Of a DNA stretch of 64,000 nt, positions 8,670-17,176 are shown piece after piece. The stretch's first letter is position 1. Each line of letters opens with the position of its first letter. Source of the DNA: Desulfuromonas soudanensis (GTDB lineage Bacteria; Desulfobacterota; Desulfuromonadia; Desulfuromonadales; WTL); the NCBI RefSeq assembly GCF_001278055.1, contig NZ_CP010802.1, positions 2,891,504 through 2,955,503 of the forward strand, read 5' to 3'. The position numbers were made by a program, and so were the translations under genes. Below the pieces are notes generated by a model that did no database searches, was not told the DNA's origin, and worked only from the letters and a program-made list of their open reading frames with translations.

Positions 8670-9209
8670 ATGACCCATTTTGCCCTGACCATCATCGGCC
8701 GGGACCGCCCCGGCATCGTTTCCCAGGTGACCGAAATCCTCTACCGCATCGGCTGCAACATCGCCGACTCGACCTGCACCATCCTCGGCGGCCAGTTCGC
8801 CATGATCCTCATCCTCTCCCACCCCGAGTACCACGACCGGGAGGGTTTCGGCGAGGCGTTTGCCCCCCTCGAGGAGACGGGTCTTTCGGTCTTTCTCCGC
8901 ACCCTCAAGCCCGGCGGGGAGATCCACTGCATCGATCGGGGGGAAATCTGCATGATCTCCGTCTACGGCGCCGACAAGCCGGGGATCGTCTACCGCGTCG
9001 CCAAAGAACTCGGCGACCGCCGGGTGAACATCACCGACCTCAACACCAAGCTGGTGGGGAGCGCGGCGCGGCCGGTCTACGTGATGATGATCGAGGCGGT
9101 CCTCCCCGAGGGAACCACGGTGGAGGAGATCGACGGGATGATCGGCGCTCTCAGGGAGGAGCTGCAGGTCGACATCTCCGTGCGCTCCATCACGCCGGTG
9201 GAGCTCTAG
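8670..9209 (+). CDS. Two-ACT-domain protein, GcvR-like
   Basis: A 179-residue protein with two ACT amino-acid-binding domains: the first begins HFALTIIGRDRPGIVSQV (~1-80), the second CMISVYGADKPGIVYRVAKEL (~95-175). Both have the D-x-PGI turn typical of ACT ligand sites. This arrangement is that of GcvR, the accessory regulator of glycine cleavage genes, and of related unassigned proteins. There is no DNA-binding domain, so any regulatory role would be through a partner. The peptide deformylase gene begins four bases after its stop codon, so the two are an operon. Confidence 0.85.
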   Translation: MTHFALTIIGRDRPGIVSQVTEILYRIGCNIADSTCTILGGQFAMILILSHPEYHDREGFGEAFAPLEETGLSVFLRTLKPGGEIHCIDRGEICMISVYGADKPGIVYRVAKELGDRRVNITDLNTKLVGSAARPVYVMMIEAVLPEGTTVEEIDGMIGALREELQVDISVRSITPVEL

Positions 9210-9213
9210 CCCC

Positions 9214-9711
9214 ATGGCCGTCCGCGATATCATTCTCTATCCCGACCCGATCCTCAAGACGGTCTGCGCCGCGGTCCCGCACATCGACGCCGCCTCCGAC
9301 GCCCTGGTGCAGGACCTCCTCGACACCATGATCGACTCCGGCCATTCGGTGGGGGTGGCGGCGCCGCAGATCGGCGTCTCCTCCCGGGTGGTGGTGGTCG
9401 ACGTCTCCGGCAGCAAACTCGGCCGCAACAACAACCATGGCCAGCTGGTGCTCATCAATCCCGAAATCCTCGAGCGGCAGGGGAGCGAAACGATGCGCGA
9501 GGGGTGCATGAGCGTGCCGGACTACACCGGCAACGTCATCCGGGCCACGGAGATCGTCCTCCAGTTTCTCGACCGCGCCGGGACCGAGCGGGTCATCAAG
9601 GCCTCCGGCTTCGAGGCGGTGGCGATCCAGCACGAGATCGACCACCTCGACGGCATCCTCTTTCTCGACCGGGTTTCGAGCCTCAAGACCGACGTCTTCC
9701 GGCGCAAGTAA
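9214..9711 (+). CDS. def: Peptide deformylase
   Basis: Metal hydrolase that removes the N-formyl group from nascent proteins. All three signatures are present in 165 residues: GVAAPQIG (motif 1), EGCMSVP with the metal-binding Cys (motif 2) and QHEIDHLDG with the two His ligands and catalytic Glu (motif 3). Length is normal for the family. It sits directly behind the ACT protein rather than beside fmt, and is followed by a strong terminator. Confidence 0.97.
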   Translation: MAVRDIILYPDPILKTVCAAVPHIDAASDALVQDLLDTMIDSGHSVGVAAPQIGVSSRVVVVDVSGSKLGRNNNHGQLVLINPEILERQGSETMREGCMSVPDYTGNVIRATEIVLQFLDRAGTERVIKASGFEAVAIQHEIDHLDGILFLDRVSSLKTDVFRRK

Positions 9712-9743
9712 CCTCGACCTCCATCGGCACCGTCACAGACGGC

Positions 9744-9775
9744 AAAAGGCCGGGCAGTCTGCCCGGCCTTTTTTT
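9744..9775. terminator. Rho-independent terminator after def
   Basis: Stem AAAGGCCGGGCA / TGCCCGGCCTTT with a GTC loop and a run of seven T. It also lies between def and the convergent hemY, so it can serve both strands. Confidence 0.92.
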
Positions 9776-9803
9776 GAGCGGATTTTTCAGCGCACCGCGG
9801 CGG

Positions 9804-11213
9804 CTATTGCCGCTGGCGGAGAAAGGCGACGACACGCTCGGCGATCTGGTTCGAGGCGTTGACGCAGTCGTTGAGACCGACGCCGAAAAAGGCGTTTCCG
9901 GTGAGGAAGAGTCCGGGGGTCTTTTCCAGCTGCTCGTCGAGAGCCAGCAGCTTTTTGCCGTGGCCGGAGACATACTGGGGGATCGCCTTGTCATGGCGGA
10001 AGACGCGGACGAAATCGGGCTCGGCGTCGATCCCCATGATTTCCTTGAGATCGGCCTTGACCCGGGACCTGACCTCCTCCTCGCCGAGAGCAATCGCTCC
10101 GGGGTTGGTCGCTCCCCCCATCATCGAGCGCAGCAGGACGTGCCCCTCGGGGGCGCGGTGAGGGAAGATGCTCGAGTCCCAGAGGGTGCCGAGGATGTTC
10201 TTCCCTTCTTTTTTCGGAATCAGGTAGCCGAAACCGTCCAGGTCGCGGGCGATCTTCTGCCGCTGGTAGCCGAAGCAGACGACGTTCATCGGCGCGTAGG
10301 GGATCTCTTTAAGGATGTCGGCCATGGCGGCGCTGGTTTCCTCGAGCATCCCCGCCAGGGCGTGGGCCGGGGCGGCGCTGATCACCAGTTCGGCATCGAG
10401 AACCCCGCCGTTTTCCAGGTGCAGTTCGAACCCCTCCTTCCTGGGGAGGATCGCCACCACGGCGCATCCGGTGCGGAGGGTCCCCGATATCGCCGCGGCG
10501 GTGGCGTCGGAGAGCTCCTGGATCCCGGCGGAAAAGGAGGTGAGGGTCCCACCGGGACCGGCGGCGCTGGCCACCACCTTGCCGGCCTTGACCTCGGAGC
10601 GCTTCTTTTTCGCCAGGCGCGCCATCGCCTTGATCAGCCCGCCGTACTCCCGCTCCAGCTGGTAGATGCGGGGAAAGCAGCTCTTGAGACTCATCGTTTC
10701 CGGATCGCCGGCGAAGATCCCGGCGACCATCGGCGCAATCAGCTTGTCGAGGGCCTCGGCCCCGAGACGGCGCCTTCCGAAGTCGGCCAGGGTTTCGTCG
10801 GCGCTGCCGCGGTAGGGGGGCACCAGCATCTCACAGGCGAGGCGCAGCTTGCCGGGCCAGGAGATCAGGTCCGACTTGAGAAAGGAGGGGCCGTTCTCCG
10901 GCAGACGGTGCAGCTTCTTTTCCGAGTAGATGAAGCGCTTGCGGGCGTTGTCGTTGGAGCGCAGCAGACGCTCCCTGATGCCGAGGCGGTCGCAGAGCTC
11001 AAGGGTCATCGGCTTGTTGTCGAGAAAGCCGTTGGGTCCCCATTCGCAGAGATACCCCTCCTCCTTGACGCTGAGGATCTTCCCCCCCAGCCGCTCCTTT
11101 TTTTCCAGGACCGTCGTTTCCACCTCCAGTCCGGCCTCTGCGGCCAGGCGCTGTACGGCATGGGCGGTGGACAGGCCGGAAATCCCGGCGCCAATGACTG
11201 CAATTCTGATCAT
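9804..11213 (-). CDS. hemY: Protoporphyrinogen oxidase (HemY/PPOX type)
   Basis: FAD-dependent oxidase that converts protoporphyrinogen IX (or coproporphyrinogen III in the Gram-positive-type route) to the porphyrin. The 469-residue protein opens with the dinucleotide-binding motif IAVIGAGISGLSTA and has an Rxx-type FAD motif EKKERLGGKI, then WGPNGFLDN; near the end comes FLTGNAFFGVGLNDCVNA, typical of PPOX. It lies immediately downstream of a MarR-type regulator on the same strand (59-base gap). hemH and hemE are 5-8 kb away. HemY enzymes normally use O2, which is notable if the host is an anaerobe. It is named hemG in some genomes. Confidence 0.93.
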   Translation of the reverse strand: MIRIAVIGAGISGLSTAHAVQRLAAEAGLEVETTVLEKKERLGGKILSVKEEGYLCEWGPNGFLDNKPMTLELCDRLGIRERLLRSNDNARKRFIYSEKKLHRLPENGPSFLKSDLISWPGKLRLACEMLVPPYRGSADETLADFGRRRLGAEALDKLIAPMVAGIFAGDPETMSLKSCFPRIYQLEREYGGLIKAMARLAKKKRSEVKAGKVVASAAGPGGTLTSFSAGIQELSDATAAAISGTLRTGCAVVAILPRKEGFELHLENGGVLDAELVISAAPAHALAGMLEETSAAMADILKEIPYAPMNVVCFGYQRQKIARDLDGFGYLIPKKEGKNILGTLWDSSIFPHRAPEGHVLLRSMMGGATNPGAIALGEEEVRSRVKADLKEIMGIDAEPDFVRVFRHDKAIPQYVSGHGKKLLALDEQLEKTPGLFLTGNAFFGVGLNDCVNASNQIAERVVAFLRQRQ

Positions 11214-11272
11214 GGATAGCTCTCCGCTGCTGTGAGTTGGCCGGGTGCGAAAAACCCACCCGGGATCGTTTT

Positions 11273-11701
11273 TCAGGTCAGTTTGCCGAGAATCCGGGCG
11301 ATGTTCTCGAAGGACTGCACCAGCAGTTCCTGCTCTTCGTCACCGAGGCGCTCGAGGATGCGCGCATAGCCGGCAAGAATTCCGCGCTGCAGCTCCGCCA
11401 CCAGCGCCTCCCCGGCCGGGGTGAGACGAATGACCAGCTGACGACGGTTGCCGGCGTCCTGTTCGCGGTGCACCACCCCCTGCCCCACCAGGCGCTCGAC
11501 CATCTGGCTGGCGCTGCTCATCGCCACACCCAGTTCCCGGGCCAGATCCCCGAGGGAACAGTCCTCCCGGTCGGCAATGGTCAGCAGCGTCTTGTACTGG
11601 TTGTAGGTCAGGTCCATCCCGTCATGAACCAGGGTGCGCATCCGCCCCATCCGTCCCATGAGCTGGGGGTAGATCCGGGCCATTCTTTCGATCCGTTCCA
11701 T
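11273..11701 (-). CDS. MarR-family transcriptional regulator
   Basis: Winged-helix repressor of 142 residues. The DNA-binding core is LGDLARELGVAMSSASQMVERLVGQGVVHREQ, followed by the wing DAGNRRQLVIRLT. An upstream ATG at 11719 is in frame, but the ATG at 11701 has AGGAAGG six bases before it and is preferred. hemY follows on the same strand, so the protein probably controls its own operon and PPOX supply. A near-perfect inverted repeat just upstream (11713-11739) is a candidate operator. Confidence 0.92.
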   Translation of the reverse strand: MERIERMARIYPQLMGRMGRMRTLVHDGMDLTYNQYKTLLTIADREDCSLGDLARELGVAMSSASQMVERLVGQGVVHREQDAGNRRQLVIRLTPAGEALVAELQRGILAGYARILERLGDEEQELLVQSFENIARILGKLT

Positions 11702-11712
11702 TCGTTGCCTTC

Positions 11713-11739
11713 CTAACATTTCGGATAGCTAAATATTAG
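11713..11739. promoter_or_regulatory. Candidate MarR operator
   Basis: Inverted repeat with arms CTAACATTT and AAATATTAG (eight of nine positions complementary) separated by nine bases, placed 12 bases upstream of the preferred MarR start codon. Position and AT-rich palindromic form fit autoregulation; binding is inferred. Confidence 0.55.
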
Positions 11740-11855
11740 ACGACAAAACAATCGAGGTCAAGGGGGAAAGAGACGGAGCGGTTTTCCCATCTTCCCTTGA
11801 CGATAGGGCGCCGCCTCATTATATTGTCAGGGCACCCCGCCCTCCAGGAGTTCCC

Positions 11856-12743
11856 ATGGCAAAAGACTATTACGCCGTTCTCGGCGTTCAGAAGACCGCC
11901 CCCGCCGACGAGATCAAAAAAGCCTATCGCAAGCTGGCTCTCAAATTCCATCCCGACAAGAACCCCGGCGACAAAAAGGCCGAGGAAAAATTCAAGGAGA
12001 TCACCGAGGCCTACGCGGTCCTCTCCGACGCCGAAAAACGTCGCCAGTACGATCAGTTCGGCGAGAGCGGCTTTCACCAGCGCTATTCACAGGAAGACAT
12101 CTACCGCAACTTCGACGTCGGCGACATCTTCCGCGAGTTCGGCTTCGGCACCGACGATATCTTCGGCCACCTCTTCGGCGGCGGCCGGGGGCGCCCCCAG
12201 GGTGGCGGCAGTCGCCAGGTGATCAAGGGACAGGACTACTCGATGCAGATCGCCATCCCCCTGCGCCAGGCGCTCCTCGGCGGCGAGCGGCGCGTCGATT
12301 TCCGGGCCCAGGGACAGGCGGAGCACCTCCAGGTGCGGATCCCCCCGGGGATCGAGTCGGGGCAGAAGCTGCGGGTCGCCGGCAAGGGGGGTCCCAGTCC
12401 CATGGGGGGTCCTCCCGGCGACCTCTTTCTCGAGATCCGCATCGAACCCGACCCCCTCTTCACCCGCGAAGGAGAGGACCTCTTCGTCAAGGTGCAGATC
12501 CCCTTTTCCGGCGCCTGCCTCGGCACAACCGTCGACGTTCCGACCCTCGGAGAAGGCAAGCGGGTCAAGGTTCCCGCCGGCATGAGCAGCGGCGGACGCA
12601 TCCGTCTCAAGGGGTTCGGCGCCCCGGTTCGCGGCGGCAAATCCCACGGCGATCTCTACGCCGTCATCGAAGTGACCGTTCCCCAGCAACTCAGCGACGA
12701 ACAGCGCAAACTCCTCGAAAAACTTCGCGACTCCGGCCTCTAG
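11856..12743 (+). CDS. DnaJ-class co-chaperone, CbpA-like
   Basis: A 295-residue type II Hsp40. The J-domain (~1-70) contains the HPD motif (FHPDKNPGD) that stimulates DnaK ATPase. A Gly/Phe-rich linker (~85-125) leads to two C-terminal substrate-binding domains (~125-290; [44 protein letters not shown]). The CxxCxGxG zinc finger of true DnaJ is absent, so it is CbpA-like. It is divergent from the MarR-hemY operon with the candidate operator between them. A hairpin follows the stop codon. Confidence 0.93.
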   Translation: MAKDYYAVLGVQKTAPADEIKKAYRKLALKFHPDKNPGDKKAEEKFKEITEAYAVLSDAEKRRQYDQFGESGFHQRYSQEDIYRNFDVGDIFREFGFGTDDIFGHLFGGGRGRPQGGGSRQVIKGQDYSMQIAIPLRQALLGGERRVDFRAQGQAEHLQVRIPPGIESGQKLRVAGKGGPSPMGGPPGDLFLEIRIEPDPLFTREGEDLFVKVQIPFSGACLGTTVDVPTLGEGKRVKVPAGMSSGGRIRLKGFGAPVRGGKSHGDLYAVIEVTVPQQLSDEQRKLLEKLRDSGL

Positions 12744-12781
12744 GAGCCCCCCCCCTCCTTCTATCCAGATGAATTCCTACA

Positions 12782-12815
12782 AATCCAGCCTCCCTCAAGG
12801 CAGGCTGGATTCTTG
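12782..12815 (+). terminator. Terminator-like hairpin after the dnaJ-type gene
   Basis: Ten-bp stem AATCCAGCCT / AGGCTGGATT around a ten-base loop, followed by CTTGCATT. The T-tract is weak. Confidence 0.6.
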
Positions 12816-12874
12816 CATTAATCCGGAGGGTCGGCCTTCGCGACGATTTTCTGACCCATTTCCGGAGAACCTCC

Positions 12875-15685
12875 TTGAAACGCTATATCAGCCTGAAAAT
12901 CAAAATGGCCCTGACGGTCTTCGTGCTGATCCTCGGCACCCTGTCGGTCTTCGGGCTCCTGGCGCTGCATCACCTGGAGAAGGGGCACAGGGAGGGGATC
13001 GCCCGGCAGCAGATGACCCTGATCAGGGAGATCAGCGAAAAAGTCGACGGCGACCTGACCCGGGCCCGGGAAATCATGGTTCAGACCGCCGCCACCGTCC
13101 CCCTTGAAATACTCGGGGACACGGAGGCCCTGCAACGCTTTCTCGACACCCGCCTCGGGCTCGGCACCCGCCATATCTTCGACAACGGCGTCTTTGTCTT
13201 TTCCGCAGAGGGGATTCTGCTCGCCGAGTCCCCCTACATCGAGGGACGCCGCGGCAAGGACTATTCCTGGCGGGACTATTTCCGAAAAACCCTCGCCGCA
13301 AAGGCGCCGACGATTTCCGATCCCTATATTTCCAGCAAGAAGCACGGCCATCCGGCGGTCAACTTTACGGCACCGGTCAAAAATCGGTCCGGAGAGATCG
13401 TCGCCGTCCTCAGCGGTAGCATCGACCTGCTGGGCGACAACTTTCTCGGGCGCCTGACACGAACCCGCATCGGCGAGAAAGGCTATTTTTTCCTCTACAA
13501 TCCCGGGCGGCTGATGATCCTGCACCCCGATCCAACCCGGATCATGCAGCACGACGTCCCGGTGGGGGCCAATCTCCTCTTCGACCGGGCCATTGACGGC
13601 TTCGAAGGGACTGGGGATACGGTCAATTCCCGGGGATTGAAGGTCATCGCAACCTTCAAACACCTGCGCGAGACCGACTGGATCCTGGCGGCCAATTACC
13701 CGGCAGCCGAGGCGATGGCGCCGATCCTGCGCATAAAAAAGTTCATGATCATCGGGCTGATTCTGGTGCTGGCGGCCTGCACTCTGTGCGTCTGGCTCTT
13801 CATGCGCTACCTGACCGGACCGCTGCAGCATCTCTGCGCCGACCTCAAGCACAACATTGAAGAGAGCGGAAAGCGAGATCCGCTGCCGGTGCGCAACAAC
13901 GACGAGGTCGGCCAACTCACCGTCCTCTACAACCGGCTGATGGAAGAGATCGAAAAAGAAAAGAAGCAGAGCCGCCAACGCCTGCAATTCTTGCAGACCG
14001 TGATCGACACCATTCCCAACCCCGTCTATTATAAGGATCTGCAAGGGCGCTACCTCGGCTGCAACCTCGCCTTCGAGGAAGTCTACGGCCGCTCCCGCCG
14101 GGAGCTCTTCGGAAAGACGGTCGAGGAGATCGCCCCTCCCGAGGCGGCCGAACTCATCGCCGCTGCCGACCGGCAGCTCTACGCCCAGGAGGTCGGGGAG
14201 TTCCAGATTTACGAACAGCCGATGACCTTCGCCGACGGCCGCCGGCACGAGGTCCTCTTCTACAAGGCCGTTTTCCACGATGAAAACGGCGCTCCCGCCG
14301 GCCTCGTGGGGTCGATGATCGATATCACGCCGCGCAAGGCGGCGGAAACCGCCCTCGCCGACGCCAAGGACTTTTCCGAAAATCTCCTGGAGAACTCGGC
14401 TGTCCCCTGCTTCGTCCTCGACACCGACCACCGGGTGATCCTCTGGACCCGCGCCTGCGAAGAGCTGACGGGAATCCGGGCCGAGGATGTGGTCGGCACC
14501 GACCGCCACTGGCAGGCCTTTTACGACCACCGCCGCCCCTGTCTGGCCGATCTGATCATCGACGGAAATCTCGAAGGGACCCTCGATCTCTATAGCCGTT
14601 TCGCCAATTCGCTGCTGATCCCCGAAGGACTGCAGGCCGAGGACTGGTTTCCGGATATCTGCGGCCGGTCCCGCTACCTCTTCTTCGAGGCGGCGCCGAT
14701 TCGCGACCGGAAAGGGCGACTCGTCGCCGCCATCGAAACCCTGCATGATCTCACCGCCAGCAAGCACGCCGAGATTGCCCTGACGGAGAGCGAGGCGAGC
14801 AACCGCTCACTCATCGAACGCTCTCCCGATGCCATCCTCGTGCACCGCAAGGGGGAAGTCATCTTCGGCAATCCGGTGGCGACCCGTCTCTTCGGTGCCG
14901 AAAAGGCCGAACAGCTCCGCGGCCAAAAGATCGTCGACCTCGTCCACCCGGACAACCGTGAGGCCGTGCAAAAACGCATCACCGCCACCGAAATTGACCA
15001 CAGCGAAGCATCCTACATCGAAGAAAAGATCCTGCGCCTCGACGGGACGGCGGTCGATGTCGAGGCCGGTTCCTCCCCGGTCTTTTACGGCAGCCAATGG
15101 GCCGTGCAGACGGTGCTGCGGGACATTACCGAACGCAAGCAGCTCCAGGAGCGGATCTGGCACCAGGCGAACTTCGACCCCCTGACCGGTCTCCCCAACC
15201 GCTCCCTCTTTCAGGATCGCCTGCAGCAGGCGATCAACCGCTCGAAACGGGATGGGAAGCCGCTGGCGCTGATGTTCATCGACCTCGACCGTTTCAAGGA
15301 GATCAACGACTCCCTGGGCCACGGAGCCGGCGACGTCCTCCTGCAGCAGGTCGCCCATCGCCTTGCCGGAACACTGCGCAAAAGCGACACCGTCGCCCGG
15401 ATGGGAGGAGACGAGTTCACCGTGATCCTGGGGGATTTCCACTCGCGGGAAGACCTCGAGGGCGTGGCGCAGCAGATCCTGCAGAAACTGGAGCAACCCT
15501 TCGACCTCCCCGCCGGTCAAGGGAGGATCTCGGCCAGCATCGGCATCGCCCTCTCTCCCGACGACGGGGGGGACACCTCCGAGCTGATGAAAAAAGCCGA
15601 TATCGCCATGTACCGGGCCAAAAAACAGGGGCGCAATGGCTTTGCCTTCTACCAGGAGGAGGAACGGGAATATCCCAATCTTTGA
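12875..15685 (+). CDS. Membrane sensor diguanylate cyclase: dCache-HAMP-PAS3-GGDEF
   Basis: A 936-residue inner-membrane sensor. One TM helix (~9-30) and a second (~290-310) bracket a periplasmic double-Cache-like domain (KDYSWRDYFRKTLA, SDPYISSKKHGHPAV). A HAMP segment and short coiled coil follow, then three PAS modules (~365-495, ~500-620, ~640-760), the second rather divergent. The C-terminal GGDEF domain has GGDEF at 844-848, RxxD (RKSD) at 835-838 and intact guanine-binding Asn/Asp. No EAL domain follows. It should make c-di-GMP in response to a small extracellular ligand, probably a carboxylate or amino acid given the Cache fold (inference). Start is TTG with GGAG seven bases before it. 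Confidence 0.92.
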   Translation: MKRYISLKIKMALTVFVLILGTLSVFGLLALHHLEKGHREGIARQQMTLIREISEKVDGDLTRAREIMVQTAATVPLEILGDTEALQRFLDTRLGLGTRHIFDNGVFVFSAEGILLAESPYIEGRRGKDYSWRDYFRKTLAAKAPTISDPYISSKKHGHPAVNFTAPVKNRSGEIVAVLSGSIDLLGDNFLGRLTRTRIGEKGYFFLYNPGRLMILHPDPTRIMQHDVPVGANLLFDRAIDGFEGTGDTVNSRGLKVIATFKHLRETDWILAANYPAAEAMAPILRIKKFMIIGLILVLAACTLCVWLFMRYLTGPLQHLCADLKHNIEESGKRDPLPVRNNDEVGQLTVLYNRLMEEIEKEKKQSRQRLQFLQTVIDTIPNPVYYKDLQGRYLGCNLAFEEVYGRSRRELFGKTVEEIAPPEAAELIAAADRQLYAQEVGEFQIYEQPMTFADGRRHEVLFYKAVFHDENGAPAGLVGSMIDITPRKAAETALADAKDFSENLLENSAVPCFVLDTDHRVILWTRACEELTGIRAEDVVGTDRHWQAFYDHRRPCLADLIIDGNLEGTLDLYSRFANSLLIPEGLQAEDWFPDICGRSRYLFFEAAPIRDRKGRLVAAIETLHDLTASKHAEIALTESEASNRSLIERSPDAILVHRKGEVIFGNPVATRLFGAEKAEQLRGQKIVDLVHPDNREAVQKRITATEIDHSEASYIEEKILRLDGTAVDVEAGSSPVFYGSQWAVQTVLRDITERKQLQERIWHQANFDPLTGLPNRSLFQDRLQQAINRSKRDGKPLALMFIDLDRFKEINDSLGHGAGDVLLQQVAHRLAGTLRKSDTVARMGGDEFTVILGDFHSREDLEGVAQQILQKLEQPFDLPAGQGRISASIGIALSPDDGGDTSELMKKADIAMYRAKKQGRNGFAFYQEEEREYPNL

Positions 15686-15689
15686 ATAT

Positions 15690-15770
15690 TTGCCACCAAA
15701 GCACCAAGGCACCAAGAATTGCATATCCTGCACCCTGGATTTCCTTGGTGTCTCCGTGCCTTGGTGGCAA
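15690..15770. repeat. Imperfect inverted repeat (CCACCAAGGCAC type)
   Basis: About 30-base arms (15690-15718 and 15741-15770) that are complementary with a few mismatches and built of ACCAAGGCACCAAG-like words, right after the GGDEF gene. A related element lies at 17035-17157. Confidence 0.75.
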
Positions 15771-15800
15771 CGACCTTACTTTTGAGTTTTGTTCTCCTAT

Positions 15801-15840
15801 AAAAAAAGAGGTCCCCTCGACGGGGGACCTCTTTTTTTCT
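15801..15840. terminator. Bidirectional terminator
   Basis: AAAAAAAGAGGTCCCC and its complement with seven A/T on either side, between the convergent GGDEF gene and the gene ending at 15870. Confidence 0.92.
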
Positions 15841-15869
15841 GGGCGTTGAGAAAAATTCACGGGACGGCG

Positions 15870-16052
15870 TCAGCCGTGAAATTCCGTGCCGTACATCATG
15901 GCTAGGCGGCCGCGGTTGTCCAGGCAGAGGGGGCAGAGTTCTCCGGCGTCGTCGTAGAGTTCCCGGGCGAGGATCGAGCCGGCCTCCTCGGCGGGGGTGG
16001 ACGGTGGCGCTGCCGGGTCGAAGGTCCTGCCGCAGAGCCTACAGGGGCGCAT
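15870..16052 (-). CDS. Small zinc-ribbon-like protein, 60 residues
   Basis: Short protein with two CxxC knuckles: CRLCGRTF at the N-terminus and CPLCLDNRG in the second half, a likely Zn or Fe site. The ATG at 16052 has GGAGG six bases upstream and overlaps the last 14 bases of hemH, so it is translationally coupled to the heme operon. The frame is open upstream to 16097 but no better start exists. I do not recognise the family. A role in metal handling with ferrochelatase is only suggested by position. Confidence 0.7.
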   Translation of the reverse strand: MRPCRLCGRTFDPAAPPSTPAEEAGSILARELYDDAGELCPLCLDNRGRLAMMYGTEFHG

Positions 16053-17025
16053 CTGTCCCCTCCAGGTGGAATTTAACCAGATCCGCCATGGCGGCAATGA
16101 AATCGGGGTGGTCGTTGAGGGACGGGGTTCGGCTAAAGCGGCGGATCCCTTGCTTTCGGGCGTGCTCGCTGTACTCGATATCGATCTCGTGGAGGGTCTC
16201 GATATGGTCGGAGACGAAGGAGATCGGCACCATGAGCACCGCCTGGTACCCTTCGTCGGCCAGCCCGTCGAGGACGGTCAGGGTGTCCGGCTCCATCCAG
16301 GCAACCGGACCGCTGCGGCTTTGAAAACCGAGGCGCCAGGGGCGCTCGCCGAGGCGCTGCATCGTCCCCTTGACCGTCGCCAGGACCTGTTCGAGGTAGG
16401 GATCGCCGCGGTCGATGAAGCGCTGCGGCAGGGCGTGGGCGGAAAAGAGGATCTGCACCTCGTCGCGCATCAGCTCGTGGTACTCTTCGAGGGCGGCGCG
16501 GATGCGGCCGGCCAGGGCATCGAGATAGCCCGGCCAGTCGAACCACTGCTCGATGACGGAAAACTGCAGCTCGGGGTGGACCCGGGCGGCGGTGCGGCGA
16601 AAGTCGTCGATGCTGCTGCCGGTGGTCGCGCCCGTGTAGTGCGGGTACATGGAGAGGACGACCGCCCGCGACACGCCGTCGGCCCGCATCCGCTCCAGGG
16701 TTTCTTCGGCCCGCGGCGCCCAGTAGCGCATGGCGACATAGGGCCTGAAGGGCGAACCGAGAGCGGCGGCAATCCCCTCGGCCTGGAGGGTCGTCCAGCG
16801 CAGCTGCGGCGATTTGCCGCCGATGGCGCGGTAGTTCTCCCTCACTTTCCGGGCCCGGAAATGGCTGAGAATCCTGGCGAAGGGGCGCTGGAGAACGCTC
16901 CCCAGGGGGAGCTGGATCAGTTGACGGTCGGAGAAGAGGTTGTAGAGAAAGGGCTCGACGGCCTCGAGGGAATCGGGGCCCCCCATATTGAGGAGGACTA
17001 GGCCTATCGGTATCGGTTCAGGCAT
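16039..17025 (-). CDS. hemH: Ferrochelatase
   Basis: Inserts Fe2+ into protoporphyrin IX or coproporphyrin III, the last or penultimate heme step. The 328-residue protein shows the family start IGLVLLNMGGPDSLEAV, the segment YPHYTGATTGSSIDDF around the first catalytic region, LFSAHALPQRFIDRGDPY (SAH metal/porphyrin site) and VPISFVSDHIETLHEIDIEY near the end. The frame continues 18 codons upstream into a repeat element, so the ATG at 17025 is taken as the start. hemE lies 151 bases upstream on the same strand and the zinc-ribbon microgene overlaps its 3' end. Confidence 0.95.
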   Translation of the reverse strand: MPEPIPIGLVLLNMGGPDSLEAVEPFLYNLFSDRQLIQLPLGSVLQRPFARILSHFRARKVRENYRAIGGKSPQLRWTTLQAEGIAAALGSPFRPYVAMRYWAPRAEETLERMRADGVSRAVVLSMYPHYTGATTGSSIDDFRRTAARVHPELQFSVIEQWFDWPGYLDALAGRIRAALEEYHELMRDEVQILFSAHALPQRFIDRGDPYLEQVLATVKGTMQRLGERPWRLGFQSRSGPVAWMEPDTLTVLDGLADEGYQAVLMVPISFVSDHIETLHEIDIEYSEHARKQGIRRFSRTPSLNDHPDFIAAMADLVKFHLEGTDAPL

Positions 17026-17034
17026 GAGGGATAG

Positions 17035-17157
17035 TCCACCACAGAGACACTGAGGCACAGAGAAAAACTTGAATTTCACAACCTGTTACCGGGTTAAAAA
17101 CCCTTTGGGCAGGTCTTCTTATTTGTCTCTCTGTGTTCTCGGTGCCTCGGTGGTTCA
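17035..17157. repeat. Imperfect inverted repeat between hemE and hemH
   Basis: Outer arms CCACCACAGAGACACTGAGG and CTCGGTGCCTCGGTGG-like (17035-17069 and 17121-17157) surround about 50 bases. The word family (CCACC, GGCAC, AGAGA) resembles the element at 15690. It fills nearly all of the hemE-hemH gap. Confidence 0.7.
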
Positions 17158-17176
17158 TTGAATGAGTTTACAGGGA

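Noticed and set aside
12818-14767. 649-codon minus-strand frame within the Cache-PAS-GGDEF gene
   Set aside because: The plus-strand frame has continuous sensor domains and a GGDEF signature; the opposite frame has none.
15690-15770. Rho-independent terminator
   Set aside because: The hairpin has a long, imperfect stem without a T-tract, and a proper terminator lies just downstream at 15801-15840.
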